From: Pyrus communis
Taxonomy: Eukaryota; Streptophyta; Magnoliopsida; Rosales; Rosaceae
DNA length: 64,000 nucleotides
Reading direction: 5' to 3'
Assembly (NCBI RefSeq): GCF_963583255.1
Contig: NC_084813.1
Coordinates: 6,682,001 to 6,746,000, forward strand
Made by a program: the position numbers and the translations under genes. The notes below the pieces were generated by a model. That model searched no databases and was not told the origin of the DNA. It saw only the letters and a program-made list of their open reading frames with translations. Of this stretch, positions 43,148 to 55,569 are shown one piece after another. How positions within the stretch are numbered: the stretch's first letter is position 1; the number at the start of each line of letters is the position of its first letter.

Positions 43148-44213
43148 CAAACACATTTCCGATCCCTGTCATTTACTAACAACTCGAGCTATGCAATTTG
43201 GGAACACAAAAGTTTGTGGCAGAACCTTACGTAGAAGCAATGTTTAAAATTTCTTCGATACGATCGATACTCACATGGAAATATCCAAAAAAATAGAGAA
43301 AGATATGAAAATGGAGGTGAAGCCTAAACTTCACCTCATATTGGACAAACTCTTAAGTTTACGCTAAAATCGACATATATCGTCGATATTTCTAACATAT
43401 CTGTTAAATATCGAAGAAACTCGTATATTTCGTCAAAACCAATGTTTACAGTACCTAAAGTTCCATTTTAATTTTTCATCATTTTAATTGAAAGCAATTG
43501 ATATTGACATTGATATTCGATATATGCATCAATACGTCCACAAATTTGCGCTCAACATTTCCACCAATACCAATATTTTAAACACTGCGTAGAAGCAATG
43601 GCTGACGAGCTGAGTCCTGTAACCTGTAACAAATACAAAGCTACCACAGGCTGGTGTTTCTACCACAGTTTCTAAATGTAACAAGAGAATCTGCAATGGG
43701 ATAACTTCATTCTGTTGAGCCCCCAAAGTACTCATAGCCCCTAATGTTATTGCCTAATTATATCCCTACGTGTCTTGATCGTTATCAATATGTCATAATT
43801 CCAACTCGAACTATGTTTATTTTCTTAATTAGCAAAGTACACTAAAGCAACTTTCAACATTGAATTGGTTATTAAGTCGAACCTTTTATTTAGTAATCCA
43901 ATCTTATTTATTTTTGGCAAAAAAATGAATTTTTATTTTTCTGTTTGTTTGTTTGTTTGTTTGTTTTGTTAAAGAATAGAGGCCAGAAGGGCCATAAAGT
44001 AATTTCCAGACATCTACAATCAAGGAAGAGTACCAAACTTAACTACCAACCTAGCCAAACTCGTTCCTTGCCACCCAGTGCCAATATTTCTCTCATTTTT
44101 CTCCTCCCTGGAACTTGGTGGTGCACATTAGCATCTGCCAAAAGCGCCGGTGCAGTGTGCGCCTCTACCTCTACCTCTTCCTCTTCCTCTACCACCCCCT
44201 GTGGCCGGAAAAA
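43148..44213. other. Intergenic region and 5' leader of rhomboid gene 2
   Basis: No gene recognised before about 43966. An A-rich stretch and a (TTTG)n run (about 43940-43965) precede a probable promoter and 5' UTR. The segment 44160-44190 is a CCTCTTCCTCTA repeat just before the ATG. Confidence 0.4.
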
Positions 44214-46091
44214 ATGGGGGAGAGACCGCCATCCTCTGAAGACATGGAGAAGGGGCGCGAAAAGAGACAAAAGTCTCGGCATTCCATGCCCCCGCCCCAT
44301 TTGTGCCCCCCTCCTCCAAAGCCATGGGTGCCGTGGCTCATGCCAATCGTGTTTGTCGTCAATGTTGCCATGTTCATGTACACAATGTACGTCAATGACT
44401 GTCCAACTACAGGGGAAAAGTGTCTTTTTCCTTTCTTGAAGAGGTTTTCTTTCCAACCCTTCAGAGAAAACCCTCTCCTTGGTCCTGCCGCACTTACGTA
44501 AGAATCTCCTCCTACCTCTCCCAATGATTTCTATTTTTTCTGTCACTTATTTCTTATTTGTTTTGTTGCATAAAACTAATTCAACTCACCTGCGTCTAAT
44601 CTTCTGCAATTGAGATAGTTTTGGATTACAGAAACAAGAACTAATTACAGAATTTGATTAAGACTAAAACATGATTAATTTGAACAAAGAAGATACCTTC
44701 AGTTCTATTTTTTTTTCTGTATAGCTTATACTTGCTCTAACCTCTTGCTTAAGTACCAATTGATATTCGGATTCTTATGTCTTGCTTAAGTGCCCTAATC
44801 TATCAAGCACCATAGCCAACGTAAGATTCCAGGGTTGTCGCATTCCCTCGTCCTCTAGGTCTTAGCAACAATGTCCCTTCCTATGAATCCACGCTACCCC
44901 AAAAATGCTCTGGGTCTTAGCAACAATGTCCCTTCCTATGAATCTATGCTACCCCAAAATGCAGGGGGCAGTGTCTTTCGGGTCCCCCAAAGTCAAACAA
45001 AGGAAACATGTCTGATGGCTGTGCCAACTTGGAAATCATTCTTAACTGAACTAGGCTTACGTTTGGCTATAACTTCTTGAACGGTCATGTTAAAACCTAA
45101 TCTAATTGCTAATGTTTGCAGTCTAAAGAAACTAGGAGCCCTTGAACTGCAACTAGTGGTGGAAGGGGGCGAAGGATGGCGCCTCTTGTCTTGCATGTGG
45201 CTTCATGCTGGAGTCGTTCACTTGCTCTTCAACATGCTGAGCCTTCTATTCATAGGAATCCGGCTTGAGCAGGAATTCGGATTTAGTAAGAACTTAAGAT
45301 TCAGGAGATGTCAACTCGGTTTTTACATGATTAATGCATGCTAACTATTCTTAACTGTTTTGATTTGGCAGTCAGAATAGGGTTCCTGTATCTGCTTGCC
45401 GGAATAGGAGGAAGTTTAGGATCGACTCTACATCGCATGAGAACCGCAAGCCCGACTATATCTGTTGGTGCATCTGGAGCACTTTTTGGATTGCTGGGAG
45501 CCATGCTTTCCGAGCTTCTAATAAACTGGACAATCTACGTGAATAAGGTAACCTTTCTTTTCTTTTAAAGAACCCCAGCTATGCCGGCATCTAAAATACA
45601 ACAGCTTTTAATGCTGAGGATCAAATCGATGAGGGATACGTCTAAGATCTAACTTTGCTATTCAGTGCACAGCGCTCCTGATACTCATGGTTGTCATTGC
45701 CGTGAATATGGCTGTTGGGTTTATACCTAAAGTGGACAGTTCAGCTCATATAGGAGGATTCCTTGCAGGATTTTTCCTTGGTTTTGTTATTCTAGTTCGT
45801 CCACAGTATGGTTATATAAGCAGCAGGCACCTTCCATCAACCTACGAGGGAAGACGTAAATCTAGGCACAAGTTCTATCAGTATGTGCTAGGGATCACTG
45901 CTTTTGTTTTCTTAGTTCTTGGGTAAGTTAGTAAATTGTTTTCTTTCCTTTCAGAAATTTACTACTAAATACAAATCAAAATCAAGCAACCTTCAGTCCC
46001 TGATTAACATTTCTCCTTTCTCATTCATTGCAGATACACATATGGCTTTGGTAAGCTATACGGTCCTCCGGCACTGAAAAATCTACCTTAA
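44214..46091 (+). CDS. Rhomboid-like intramembrane serine protease (RBL), gene 2
   Basis: Five exons (44214-44497, 45122-45285, 45372-45547, 45666-45922, 46034-46091) encode 312 residues. Exon phases are the same as in gene 1 and exon 4 has the identical length of 257 bp, so this is a tandem paralogue. The N-terminus differs: instead of a Pro/Tyr tail it is charged ([20 protein letters not shown]), followed by a Pro-rich stretch and the first membrane helix. The catalytic residues are kept: Ser184 in GASG and His236 in SAHIGG. Conserved [20 protein letters not shown] and RLEQEFGF segments are present. The C-terminus is short (LKNLP). An upstream in-frame non-ATG extension exists from 44115, but ATG 44214 is the first methionine. 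Introns are short compared with gene 1. It is probably a Golgi or secretory-pathway protease with an unknown substrate. Confidence 0.9.
44859..44961. repeat. Tandem duplication, about 54 bp, in intron 1 of rhomboid gene 2
   Basis: GTCTTAGCAACAATGTCCC begins at 44859 and again at 44913. Both units continue TTCCTATGAATC and CTACCCCAAAA with few differences. Confidence 0.85.
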
Positions 46092-47096
46092 GTTCTAGAA
46101 ATCAAACGAATAATCTAGAGAGCTCAACTGCCTACTCAAGAATTGCAGGTATAACACCACCACCTCTACATGACGGAAAAACAAGGCACCATATACTATA
46201 CTTCCTTATATCAGAAAAAGAAAGACATGCATATCTAAAGTGCATCTAATTAACTTGCTGACATTCGGATGTATATTTGTGAATGTTCAGATGTAAATGT
46301 ATGTATGTATATGTACGAAATGAATATATCTCATAAGCCAGACTAGAAGCTACTACATTTCGAATATGGTTTGACATGTTATAACAAAAACACTAAATAA
46401 TCGCTTTATAAGTTCATAAGGCTCAAACTACAAATATATATATATACACACACACACATACTTTCTTATCTATAACAAATCATGACACTTTTGTTAGTAA
46501 GTATTTGCTTGAAATTGTTTTTGTCTGTGAATGAGCATAGTGAGTTTTACGCTAAATTTCAAGATGGTAACACAGGGCTGTCAGAATGACTTAAATACCT
46601 ATACGGTATCCCCACAAACATACATGATCATATACTCAAAACACACTTGCGGGTGTTCATGCTAGTGCACTTGACCTCAAAAACAGGATTAATGAAGTGA
46701 TTTTAGCACATACAGGAGAGGAACGGAATATAAGCAAAGACAGCAGGGAGTCTTCTAGGATAAGGAGATGGAGATGAAGGCAATGCTATGTTATATTTTA
46801 ATTGAGGTAGCAATGTAAATGAGTTCTGTAACTTCTATTTCAGAATTTTTCTGCATTTCGATTAATCAACCCAAGGATTGTGAAGGGAGACAGCTTAGCC
46901 TCCAATTCCCATGCAAACTGTACTTCTAGACGTCGTGTTAATATGAAGCTATATAGTAAGAAACTTGTAAAACAAATTAGATAAATTTTCATTCTATTAA
47001 AATGGAAGTGAAACTTACATTACAAAATCCAAATTCATCATATCCGTACTTTACAATACATACCTTCAGTAGGAAAACTTAAAAGTATTCAAATGC
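46092..47096. other. Intergenic region between convergent genes
   Basis: It contains the 3' UTRs of rhomboid gene 2 and of the minus-strand DCC gene. A short TA/CA microsatellite is at about 46435-46460. Nothing else is recognised. Confidence 0.5.
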
Positions 47097-48788
47097 CTAT
47101 AACTCACACGTGTCTGAGCGACCAAAGATTGTGTAACGGTTGTTTGCTACATTGTCGTATAGAAAATCCCTTACAAAACTGCATTCATCCGGAAGAAGAA
47201 ATAAATATCAGTTATGGAAACAGTGTATTACCATGGCATTGTCCATCAGTTTGAATCTTGACAGACAAAAATTATAAAAAAACAAAGAGGGATGACTTAC
47301 AGAGGTACAAACTGGGCGAAAAACGCTAGCTGGGGGAAGGGCAAGTCTATATATTCCATTATCTTCACAACAGCTTCTGACTTGATGAATGATCTGAAAT
47401 TCATGATGTCAGTTATCAATGTTACTCGTATAATCCTTTATAGATATATCTGCTACATGCTGTGTAATTTAATATTTAAATTAGCAGTTGGAATCGTCAA
47501 ATTGAGAGACCGTTGCACTTACGAGAAAGTAATTTATATGAAAAAATTCATTTGAATGAGAAAAATGTTATCATTCATCAAAACCTTGACAATTGTTAAA
47601 AACTGCTCCAGATAAGCAATGAGGTCATTGTGTATACCTATCCTTTTCAACAAGAACAACACTTGAAATATCATCGGGAGCTCTTCCAGACCTTCTGAGC
47701 AGTTTCTTCCCTGCTTCACTCTGGAGAGCTTCAAACCTTATGCTCCTGTCAGAAGTGAATTAACAAGAACAACACATTGAGGAAAAGATTGAAGATAAGC
47801 CTCATAAGTTACCAAATAATTTGCACTCATCAAGCTTAAGGATTATATATATGAAGAAAAGAGATCATTCTTCCCCTACTAAATATAATCTTGCTGGCTT
47901 AATGATGATCATAATAGAGTCTAAACAATCAAAGGAAGAGGAGAATCGAACCTATTTCGATCATTATCCCGCATGAACTTTACACCTCCATTACACAAGT
48001 TACAAACACCTGTAAAAAAATCGAAAAAAATCGACGATCATGAGTATTCATTGTATCTGTAACGCAATTGCAGAATTTGCATTGTGCTCACGTTCTGCGC
48101 CAACGAATCCAACTAAACTCTAAAACATAGTAGTTTAGAACATAACCATATTAAGAATTACAGAAATACATAACATATTATGAAGTTCTAGCCTCATTCA
48201 CTATCTTCCATGGAGTAAAACTACAAGATGGACAAAAGTATATTTGTATTTTCCTCTGCAACTTATTCGAAACATGACTTATTACACAGACGTGACGTAA
48301 GTTAGATCAGTTAGTCGTGACCCCACTCTGTTGCACCCAAGTTTGAATTCCGCTCCCCGCAAATTAGAATGGCTTACAATAACTCTTTACCAAGAAAAGA
48401 AAAAAGTTGACCGTTACATATCAAATATTTAACCTTGAAAACCAGTCTCAATTAGCTAATCCCATATTGCACAACCACAAACAAGATGGATTCTTTAACA
48501 AACACACAAGCCATAAAGTGCTGTTTTTACACCAAGCGCAAAGTAGCATGACGAGGAGGTTAAGTACTAAAATGAACCGTTATTACCGTCGAACAACATG
48601 ATGGGCCTCGTGTCATTTTCAAAGAAGCCTGAAGTTGCTTCCACCCAGTCCACTCTGTCGCCTTTGGTTGGGGTCTTTGGGGACACTTTAGCAAAGGTAA
48701 CGAAGCTCGTTCTAACGTGCGCCGGCCGCGGCGAGTGGCCTACTCGTAGTCGTACGCACCCACCACTGCCTGGAACCAGAAGCGCCAT
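47097..48788 (-). CDS. DCC family (DUF393) thiol-disulfide oxidoreductase-like protein, probably chloroplastic
   Basis: Five minus-strand exons (48788-48587, 48009-47952, 47745-47638, 47393-47301, 47178-47097) encode 180 residues with GT-AG introns. Residues 1 to about 45 are Arg/Ser/Thr/Val-rich with few acids, typical of a chloroplast transit peptide. Then come [20 protein letters not shown] and the family signature [13 protein letters not shown], with a thioredoxin-like Cys70-x-x-Cys73 pair whose codons begin right after the first intron. Later segments ([54 protein letters not shown]) match Arabidopsis At1g52590 as I remember it. The family is thought to be redox active, but no reaction is established for the plant protein. 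Length and gene structure look normal. The gene converges with rhomboid gene 2. Confidence 0.87.
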
Positions 48789-50497
48789 GATTGACGAACT
48801 GTTAATTTAGCCTTCGTATCCCGGTGACTATTTAGTGAAAGCTAAAATTACCTTGACCTTTAATTTCATGGGAATTACACGAGATGCCCTTTCGGCTAGT
48901 CTGGGATGTGGGGTGGGCTGGGCTGGGGATGTGAGAATGGCTTCTTTGTGAATATGGGCAGGCAAAGTTTTCAGAGGGGCAAAGTTTACGTGGCTTCGCA
49001 TGTCAGGTGCAACGTGGAAGTTCAAATACCATTGAGCCTTTCGTCTTTTTTCGTCTTTTTACTGATTTTTTTTTTTTTTTTTTTTTTTTTGGAATTAGTA
49101 ATTGCTCTTTTGGAAGTCAACCCGATTGTGAAAAGCAAGGGCAAGGCACTATTCAAAAATACATATTTTTATTTTTTATGCTTTGATGAGTGTTTCATGA
49201 AAATAAAATTATTGTCTGATTTCTATAATATATTTCAAATACAAGGAATGAAGATGATGGTTGGGTACTTACAAAAAAAAAAAAGAAAAAAAAAAGGGTA
49301 TTTTAGTTTTTGGGGTATATTTTTTGAATTTTTTTACCTTTAGAATAATCTTGATGGATGCCCCAAATTGTGCCACTTGGTAGCTGCATAAAATTTTGCA
49401 ACTTTTTTTTACTGTTGGAAATACAACGGCACAAGTTGGAGGAAAAATGAGTCATTTGGCTCTGGGCTATGCATGTGGGTGGACCCCACTCTGTCATATC
49501 TTGTAGCCAGCAAGTGTAAGCCTATACATAAGTTGCAAGGACAGTTGAAAGAGCACAAGCCCTTGGTCCAATTGCCCTCCATTTTTTGCACCAGTGGACC
49601 ACCTTTTTGCAGCCAAAGGCAATTCAACCCAATTGCCTTGTCACTTGGGCAACCAGTGGACTTGCTCTTAAGAGGGCAAAGGCAAGAGCTAAGCAAGGAC
49701 AAGGGCACGTAACTTGGCCTTTCAAAAGTGATTACCTTTGTGAGTCCACTCGTTGAATTAAAGGCAAGGACAAGGACGATTCATATTTACAAATGTTTTT
49801 TTTCTAAATTTTAAAGCATAATTAAGTTATTTAATAACCAGCGGACGTGTTAGATTTTTGATATGGTAGTGAAGAAGATGGTTAGGTGTCTATAGAAAAA
49901 TATATAATATATAATATTTTTGTATTTTTAAATACATTTATTTCTGAATTTTCATTAATTTCTCTAATTTTTTAAAACCTTTATTCAAAATTTTGAACAA
50001 GATTAATTTTGGCTGTTGAATCTTAAGGCCGTTTCAAATCCAACTGCCCATAAAATGCCACGTGTATAGCTATTGGGGAGCTGAGTTACTTTGATAGCTT
50101 AAGGGCCCAGTCAGCCCATTATCTCCCATCACGCATCAAAAAAAAAAAAAAAAGAAAAAAAAATTGAATGTGGCTGACACCATGTTGACGTCAGCCTTGC
50201 CCACTAGCATAAGGCCGAGCTTAAGCTACTCGGGCTTTTGGACAGGCATGTGTTGGCCCACCAATTGCCCTTTACCAAATGGACTGCTGGAAGTGGTTTT
50301 TTTGGAGGACAAGTGCAAGGGCACTAAAGTTGTTTACAAATTTTATAACTATAAGATCGTGAAAAAAATATGATAGGCGAGTGCAGTGGCGAAGCCACGT
50401 GAGGGTGAGGAGTGGCGGCCACCACTCCCCTCCCCAGAAAACACGACTAGAGCACTGGTTCAGCCCCTCCCCTCGCCAAAAAACCCAACTGGTTCTG
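48789..50497. other. Intergenic repetitive region
   Basis: No gene recognised. A 25-base T-run (about 49066-49090) is present. From 49360 to 50370 several short words recur (AAGGACAAG, GGGCA, CCAATTGCCCT), and a segment at 50005-50070 resembles the inner part of the Harbinger elements at 31923-35061. This may be another non-autonomous DNA element, but I cannot place its ends. Frames of 60-145 codons here are low complexity. Confidence 0.35.
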
Positions 50498-50833
50498 ACA
50501 CGCCCCGATCCCGATGTTTAGGGGACATCGGGATAGCCACGTGCTGGCCGACACCCGAGGGTGACGCAAGCCATTTAATGAATGCATATGCCAAGAACAT
50601 GTAAAACATGCATATAAATTTCGCGCATTATTACGCAACGTAATATTCAAATATAAGTCTTACAAAATACAATAATAATTTCAACTGCCAACAATGAATA
50701 TAATAATAATGCATGACACGTTCAGAGTATACAACTAATCTAGAGAACAAGCGGAAGGTAAAATAGAGAGGGGCTGTCATTACAATAGATGTCGAGCAAA
50801 GAGGATGACACAATATCACTGGTAGGGGAATGC

Positions 50834-53605
50834 TGATGCGAGATTTACTTGACACTCAAATTAAACCCTCGTTTGACAATTGTAGTAGAATGGATAAGTG
50901 AGGGATCGTTCTAGACCGGGGATTAGGAGGGCTTGCTAAAACCTTCTAAATTGACTTAAAAACATAAAAACTAACTTTTAAAACACTAAGACAAACTAAA
51001 AGAATCAAAACAAGTTTAAAAGACTCCAAATACTCAAAAACATAAAATAAGACAAATCAAATGAATAAGACTTAACAAAATAAGGGGGGTGATTGTGGTT
51101 GGACGAGATTAAATTAAATGGACAAATTGTAATTAAAGGCAAAACGTAAATATGAATGTGATGAAAATATGGATGATGGAATAGCTAAGGGGTTCTTCTC
51201 CACACATGTTACACTTGCATACAAAATTGATTCTCAGTTGGTCTTTCGATAAATTATGAAACTCAATGCTCCAAGTTAATTAGGTCCGCAAATTAACTTT
51301 TAGATTTCCCTAGATTCGTTGGATTGAATGGAATACGCATTACAACCAAATTATTCTTAATCAAAGTCCCTAACTATGGAATACGCATGATAGAGACATT
51401 CGACAAAGATCATTAAGTTCAACGGAAATCATAAACATCGACGAGGCATTCGTTACTATGGAATACGCATGAAACTTATGCCAAGAATTCGTTTAACGCG
51501 ATTGTTTATAAGCAACCTCCACTACTTGTGAATATAAGTTCATAACGATTAGGTGAAATTCACTTATATTCTAGCGTCATATTTATGCATGAAAATTAAG
51601 CTTGCAATCTCAATGAACATACATAAATAAGTTATCAATCAAACAGTTAAACGAATTGAATCCACAACTTATGAAATTCCAACCAAACGTAATCAATTCA
51701 AATTGCAAATATAAACATAGTTTCGAATCACCCCCTAGCTAAAGGGGGTTTAGTTCCTCATAACTTTGAAATCAAAGAAACCCCTAAACATTCCAACAAC
51801 TCAAACTTGAATTGTATGAACGTTTAGGCACTCTTCTCTTCCATTCTCATACGTACAAAACAAAGAGAATTAAATTTAAACTTTGAAATCAAAGAAACAC
51901 CTAAAAATTCCAACAACTCAAACTTGAATTGTATGAACTTTTAGGCACTCTTTTCTTCCTCGTTGTTGTAGCACAAGGTCTAAGTGAGCTTTGGGGATTA
52001 TGTGAAGTGTTTTGGAGGGATGGGAAGTGGTTGGATAGTGGCTGCAATGGAGGAGAAAAACTGCACAGAAATGGAAGGGGATTTGCGGCACAAGGGTTGT
52101 GTTTGTGTTGTGTGAAGTGTATGAAATGAGATATGCATGAATGAATGAATGCTAGGGTATTTATAGGGGTAGTGGAGGGAACATATGGCTGTTTGTTTAA
52201 GCATTTGTGTGGAGGAATGATGGAAAAACATGGTGGAAAGCTGGAATGTGGAATGGTGCCCACGGCAAAGTGTTTTGGGGATGATTCTTTGTGGTTGTGA
52301 TGCATGTGATTGCATGTGTTGATTGCTAAGGTGTGTGATGATGAGTGTAAGTGGAATAAAGAATGAATGAAGGCATGTGAATTAGGTGGAATGCTGGAAT
52401 GATGAAGGGGATACACGGCAAAGGTGTCAATGGTGCTGAAAATGCATGTGAATGCATGCTGGAATTGCATAAGCAAGCTGGAAATGGGAGTGAATGCCAC
52501 GGGTTAGGGTGTGGGATGAGTGTTTTGTGGTGCAATGATGAAGGATGCATGAGGAATGGATGCAATGATGAAGGAATAATCTGAAAATGCATGTGAATGC
52601 ATGCTAGAAATGGGAGTGAATGCCACGGGTTAGGGTTGTTTGTTTGATGATAATGCATGTGATGGGTGGGAACAAAGGGGGAAACATGGCACAAGGGTGC
52701 TTGAGTGAATGATTGAATGTGCATGTGGAATTAGAGAATGAGTGGTGTGTAATGATGAAGTGAATGCATGTGGAAATGCAAGGTGGAAAGCTGGAAATGT
52801 GAGTGAAGGCCACGGCAAGGGTGAATGGTTATGTGTGAATGCATGTGACTTGTGGCTGCAAAGAGAAGGAGAAAAGCTGGAATGTGTTGATGTGTATTGC
52901 ACGGCAAAGGGGGGGTGAGAAATGATGGCATGAAAGTGAAGGGATTAGTGGTGCATGTGCATGTGTTTTAGGTTGTTGTTGTGATAAGTGATAAATGAAT
53001 GATATGTTAAGTGATAAATGAATGATATGTGGTGAGTGATAAGTGAATGGAAGTGATAAGTGAATGGTTTGATAATTGATAAATGAATGATATGCTAAGT
53101 GATAAATGAATGATATGTTAAGTGATAAATGAATGATATGTGGTGAGTGATAAGTGAATGGAAGTGATAAGTGATTGGTTTGATAAGTGAATGATATGAT
53201 AAGTGAATGCTTTAAGTGTTTAAAATAGGGAACAAAGCCCTTCCTTGCATGGCAAGGAAGGGAGACACAAGGAAACACACGACAATGTCCTAAGGTTGCA
53301 AGGAATGTTGTTTTTGTGTTCTAAAATGCGTAGGAGTCTTCAATGATGCTTAAACATGAGGTCTTTTAGGATTTAACTTTCCTACTTCAAGTCTTTAATT
53401 TCGTCCATCCTCTTGGCTCCAAGCATATGATATCCATTCCAATCTCTAATTTGCTCCAAAAGGCTCCAAAAGGCATCCTTTTGCATACCTTGCCCTTAGA
53501 ACCTGAAAACACACAAAAGAAGCATAAAGGACTAAAATAACTAGAGAAACATAACGTAAATGCACGAGAACAAGCCATTTAAGTCGCATGAATATGCTCC
53601 TATCA
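50834..53605 (-). mobile_element. Solo LTR 1 (long LTR family), AATGC target duplication
   Basis: It starts TGATGCGAGATTTAC and ends GCTCCTATCA, the TG...CA ends of an LTR, and is flanked by AATGC at 50829-50833 and 53606-53610. It is 2772 bp, longer than its two sisters at 55570 and 59913, because of repeats between about 52380 and 53215. No gag or pol lies next to it, hence solo. On the minus strand CCCTATAAATACCC (about 52154-52167) is a good TATA box, which fixes the orientation. Confidence 0.85.
52978..53215. repeat. Minisatellite of TAAATGAATGATATG units in solo LTR 1
   Basis: The units GTGATAAATGAATGATATG and GTGATAAGTGAATGGAAGTG alternate, and a higher-order block of about 120 bp is repeated (52980-53080 and 53098-53190). 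The sister LTRs lack it. Confidence 0.85.
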
Positions 53606-55189
53606 AATGCCTCGTAGCGTGTATCGTAAGCCTCGTTCCTATGTCCTAAGGGGCCGCAAAACAAACATGAGTGGACCAAGTTGATGTATATATAATACTG
53701 AAACAGTTATCAACATACTAACCCCTAAAGTTTTATGAAAAGTCGATAGCATAATATGTAATAGGTTTTTCCGAACACCCTAGCATGCCATAAAACCTTT
53801 CATGAAACATATATCATATAATGTGCTAACTAGCGGTATCATATATAAGTATCTTCCAACCGTAGCCATCTACCAACACACGGCCGAAGCCAATATAAGT
53901 ATCATATATGCACAGAACAGTGCCCTACACATGCCCGGCCGAAGCCAACATAAGTATCATCGCCTGTAGGAAGAACATTGACCACAAGATACACACAAAA
54001 CCATTGAATATAATCTTTCCAAACATAGGTATATATATATCTCAAAATCATCTTCATAGCATATAGTCATCCATCATATATACTACAAAGAACATAAGTT
54101 TTGATAAAGTATGGTATTCCAAAATATTCTTAGTAAAGCATGATAATAATAAAGTGTAAATCTAATTTACTCATAACCATTAAATCATGCTTTTCATGTA
54201 TGCATTTCTACTATTAAAACATATATTTTAGAAGGGGTCTACTCACAGATACTTCGTCGTCGAAGAGCTATACGAAATAGGAAGGACGAAATTGCCACTA
54301 ATAATTGCACCTAAGCACATAAAGGGTCCAATTAATAAAATTATACTCAAACGATTGAATTTCGGAAAACTAACGTGATAAATGGATTCAAGACGTCGAA
54401 AAACATAAGGGGGGACCTCGGGTACCCTCAAGCGTCACCGCACGCACTTTCACGCACTGCCGTAAGGTTGACGGCTCTAGGGGCCACACGCCACCGACGG
54501 TGGCGCGTGTACTCCACGGGTCGCCTATAAGCAGACTCACGCGCGGCTAGGCTTCTAGGTTGGACCAAGTTTGGGCTTGGGCCTAAAGGGTTTCTAGGCC
54601 TAGGTTACTTGGGCCGAAGGCCCAATCTTGCAGGGCCTAAAGGCCTGAGTCTGTAGGGTTTTGGGTTTTGGTTCTATCGAGCCTTGAGCTTAGAGGCCCA
54701 GCCCAAAGCAAAGGGTTTTGGGGTTTAAGCGGGCCAAGGCTCGAGTTGGTAAAGCCCAGAGGGCCAGGGTTAAATCGGTTTAAGGGCTTTGGTTTTGGGC
54801 TTTCGAAGGGTTTGAACTTAATAGGTTAGTTCTAGCCGGCCCGTTTCTCTCTGGGGGAGAAGGCAGGAGCCTCCCAAGCTCTGGTCGACACCAAAACACC
54901 ACCCTAGTCTACGATTTAAGTACCAACACGAATGTAGAGATGAGAAGGAAAGATTAGTACCTATCTCAAGTCGTGAAGTGGTCGGAGGTGGCCGGAATCT
55001 TGCTCGATAGTCACGAGTTCGCAAGACCTGGGTTGGGTGTCCTCTGGGTGTCCCGACACTTCACGGAGAAGGAAGAGAGAAAGAAGGTCCTGGGTTTGAA
55101 GGTTGGTGTCTGTGGGGGGTGTGGGTTCGAAGGTTTATGTGTGTGTGAGAGAGAAAGTCCTGGGTTTGAAGGTTGGTGTCTGTGGGGGG

Positions 55190-55365
55190 TGTTGACTTGT
55201 ATTAGGATTCCTATAATTGTGGGATTCCTACTACAATTGGTTTCCTAGTTTAGGATGTAATTATTCTTTCCCTTATTCCTTCCCATATTTATTCTTTCCC
55301 ATATCTGTATAGGGTTGTATATATACCTTGTTTTGATATGAAATAAAATGATTCATTGAAAAACA
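55190..55365 (+). repeat. 5' LTR of the copia element
   Basis: It starts TGTTGACTTGTATTAGG and probably ends at AAAAACA (55365), about 11 bases before the primer-site-like TGGCACCAGAGC. It contains a TATA-like GTTGTATATATACC (55314-55327) and a poly(A)-signal-like AATAAAATG. The end position is a best guess. Confidence 0.75.
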
Positions 55366-55569
55366 TTCTTTCTTCTTGGCACCAGAGCCGGGTTAGAAAA
55401 ACACTGAACCCTAATAATTTTTTTTTTCCTGCCGTGTACCTGATCCATTGCAGTGAGCAACCTTAGGATTGTTGTTGCCCGTGCCCTGACCGATTGCAGC
55501 GAGCACCAGATAGGGTGTTGCTGCCTGTTGGTTTGTCCAACGTGTTCTAGGTCCCATCACCGCTGCTGT

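Larger units (their letters stand above)
50498..55189 (-). mobile_element. Probable Gypsy-type LTR (minus strand), hosting solo LTR 1
   Basis: TGACACGCCCCGATCCCGAT at 50498 resembles, in reverse, the end of many plant Gypsy LTRs (CGGGGCGTGTCA). After the nested solo LTR (50834-53605) the sequence resumes with its target duplication. A GTAGACCCC-type motif in reverse (GGGGTCTACTCACAG, 54234) and a GC-rich block (54420-54900) follow. No gag or pol is seen. The right end is not found and may be cut by the copia element that starts at 55190. A tandem repeat of about 68 bp (TCCTGGGTTTGAAGGTTGGT at 55088 and 55158) adjoins the junction. Confidence 0.45.

Noticed and set aside
43945..44546. Long overlapping ORFs on both strands around exon 1 of rhomboid gene 2
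   Set aside because: They are shadow frames of the true exon and its CT-rich leader.
51998..53278. Several His/Pro/Ser-rich minus-strand ORFs of 70-200 codons
   Set aside because: They follow from TGAATG- and GCATG-type repeats in the LTR; only the short conserved end described in the findings is similar between copies.
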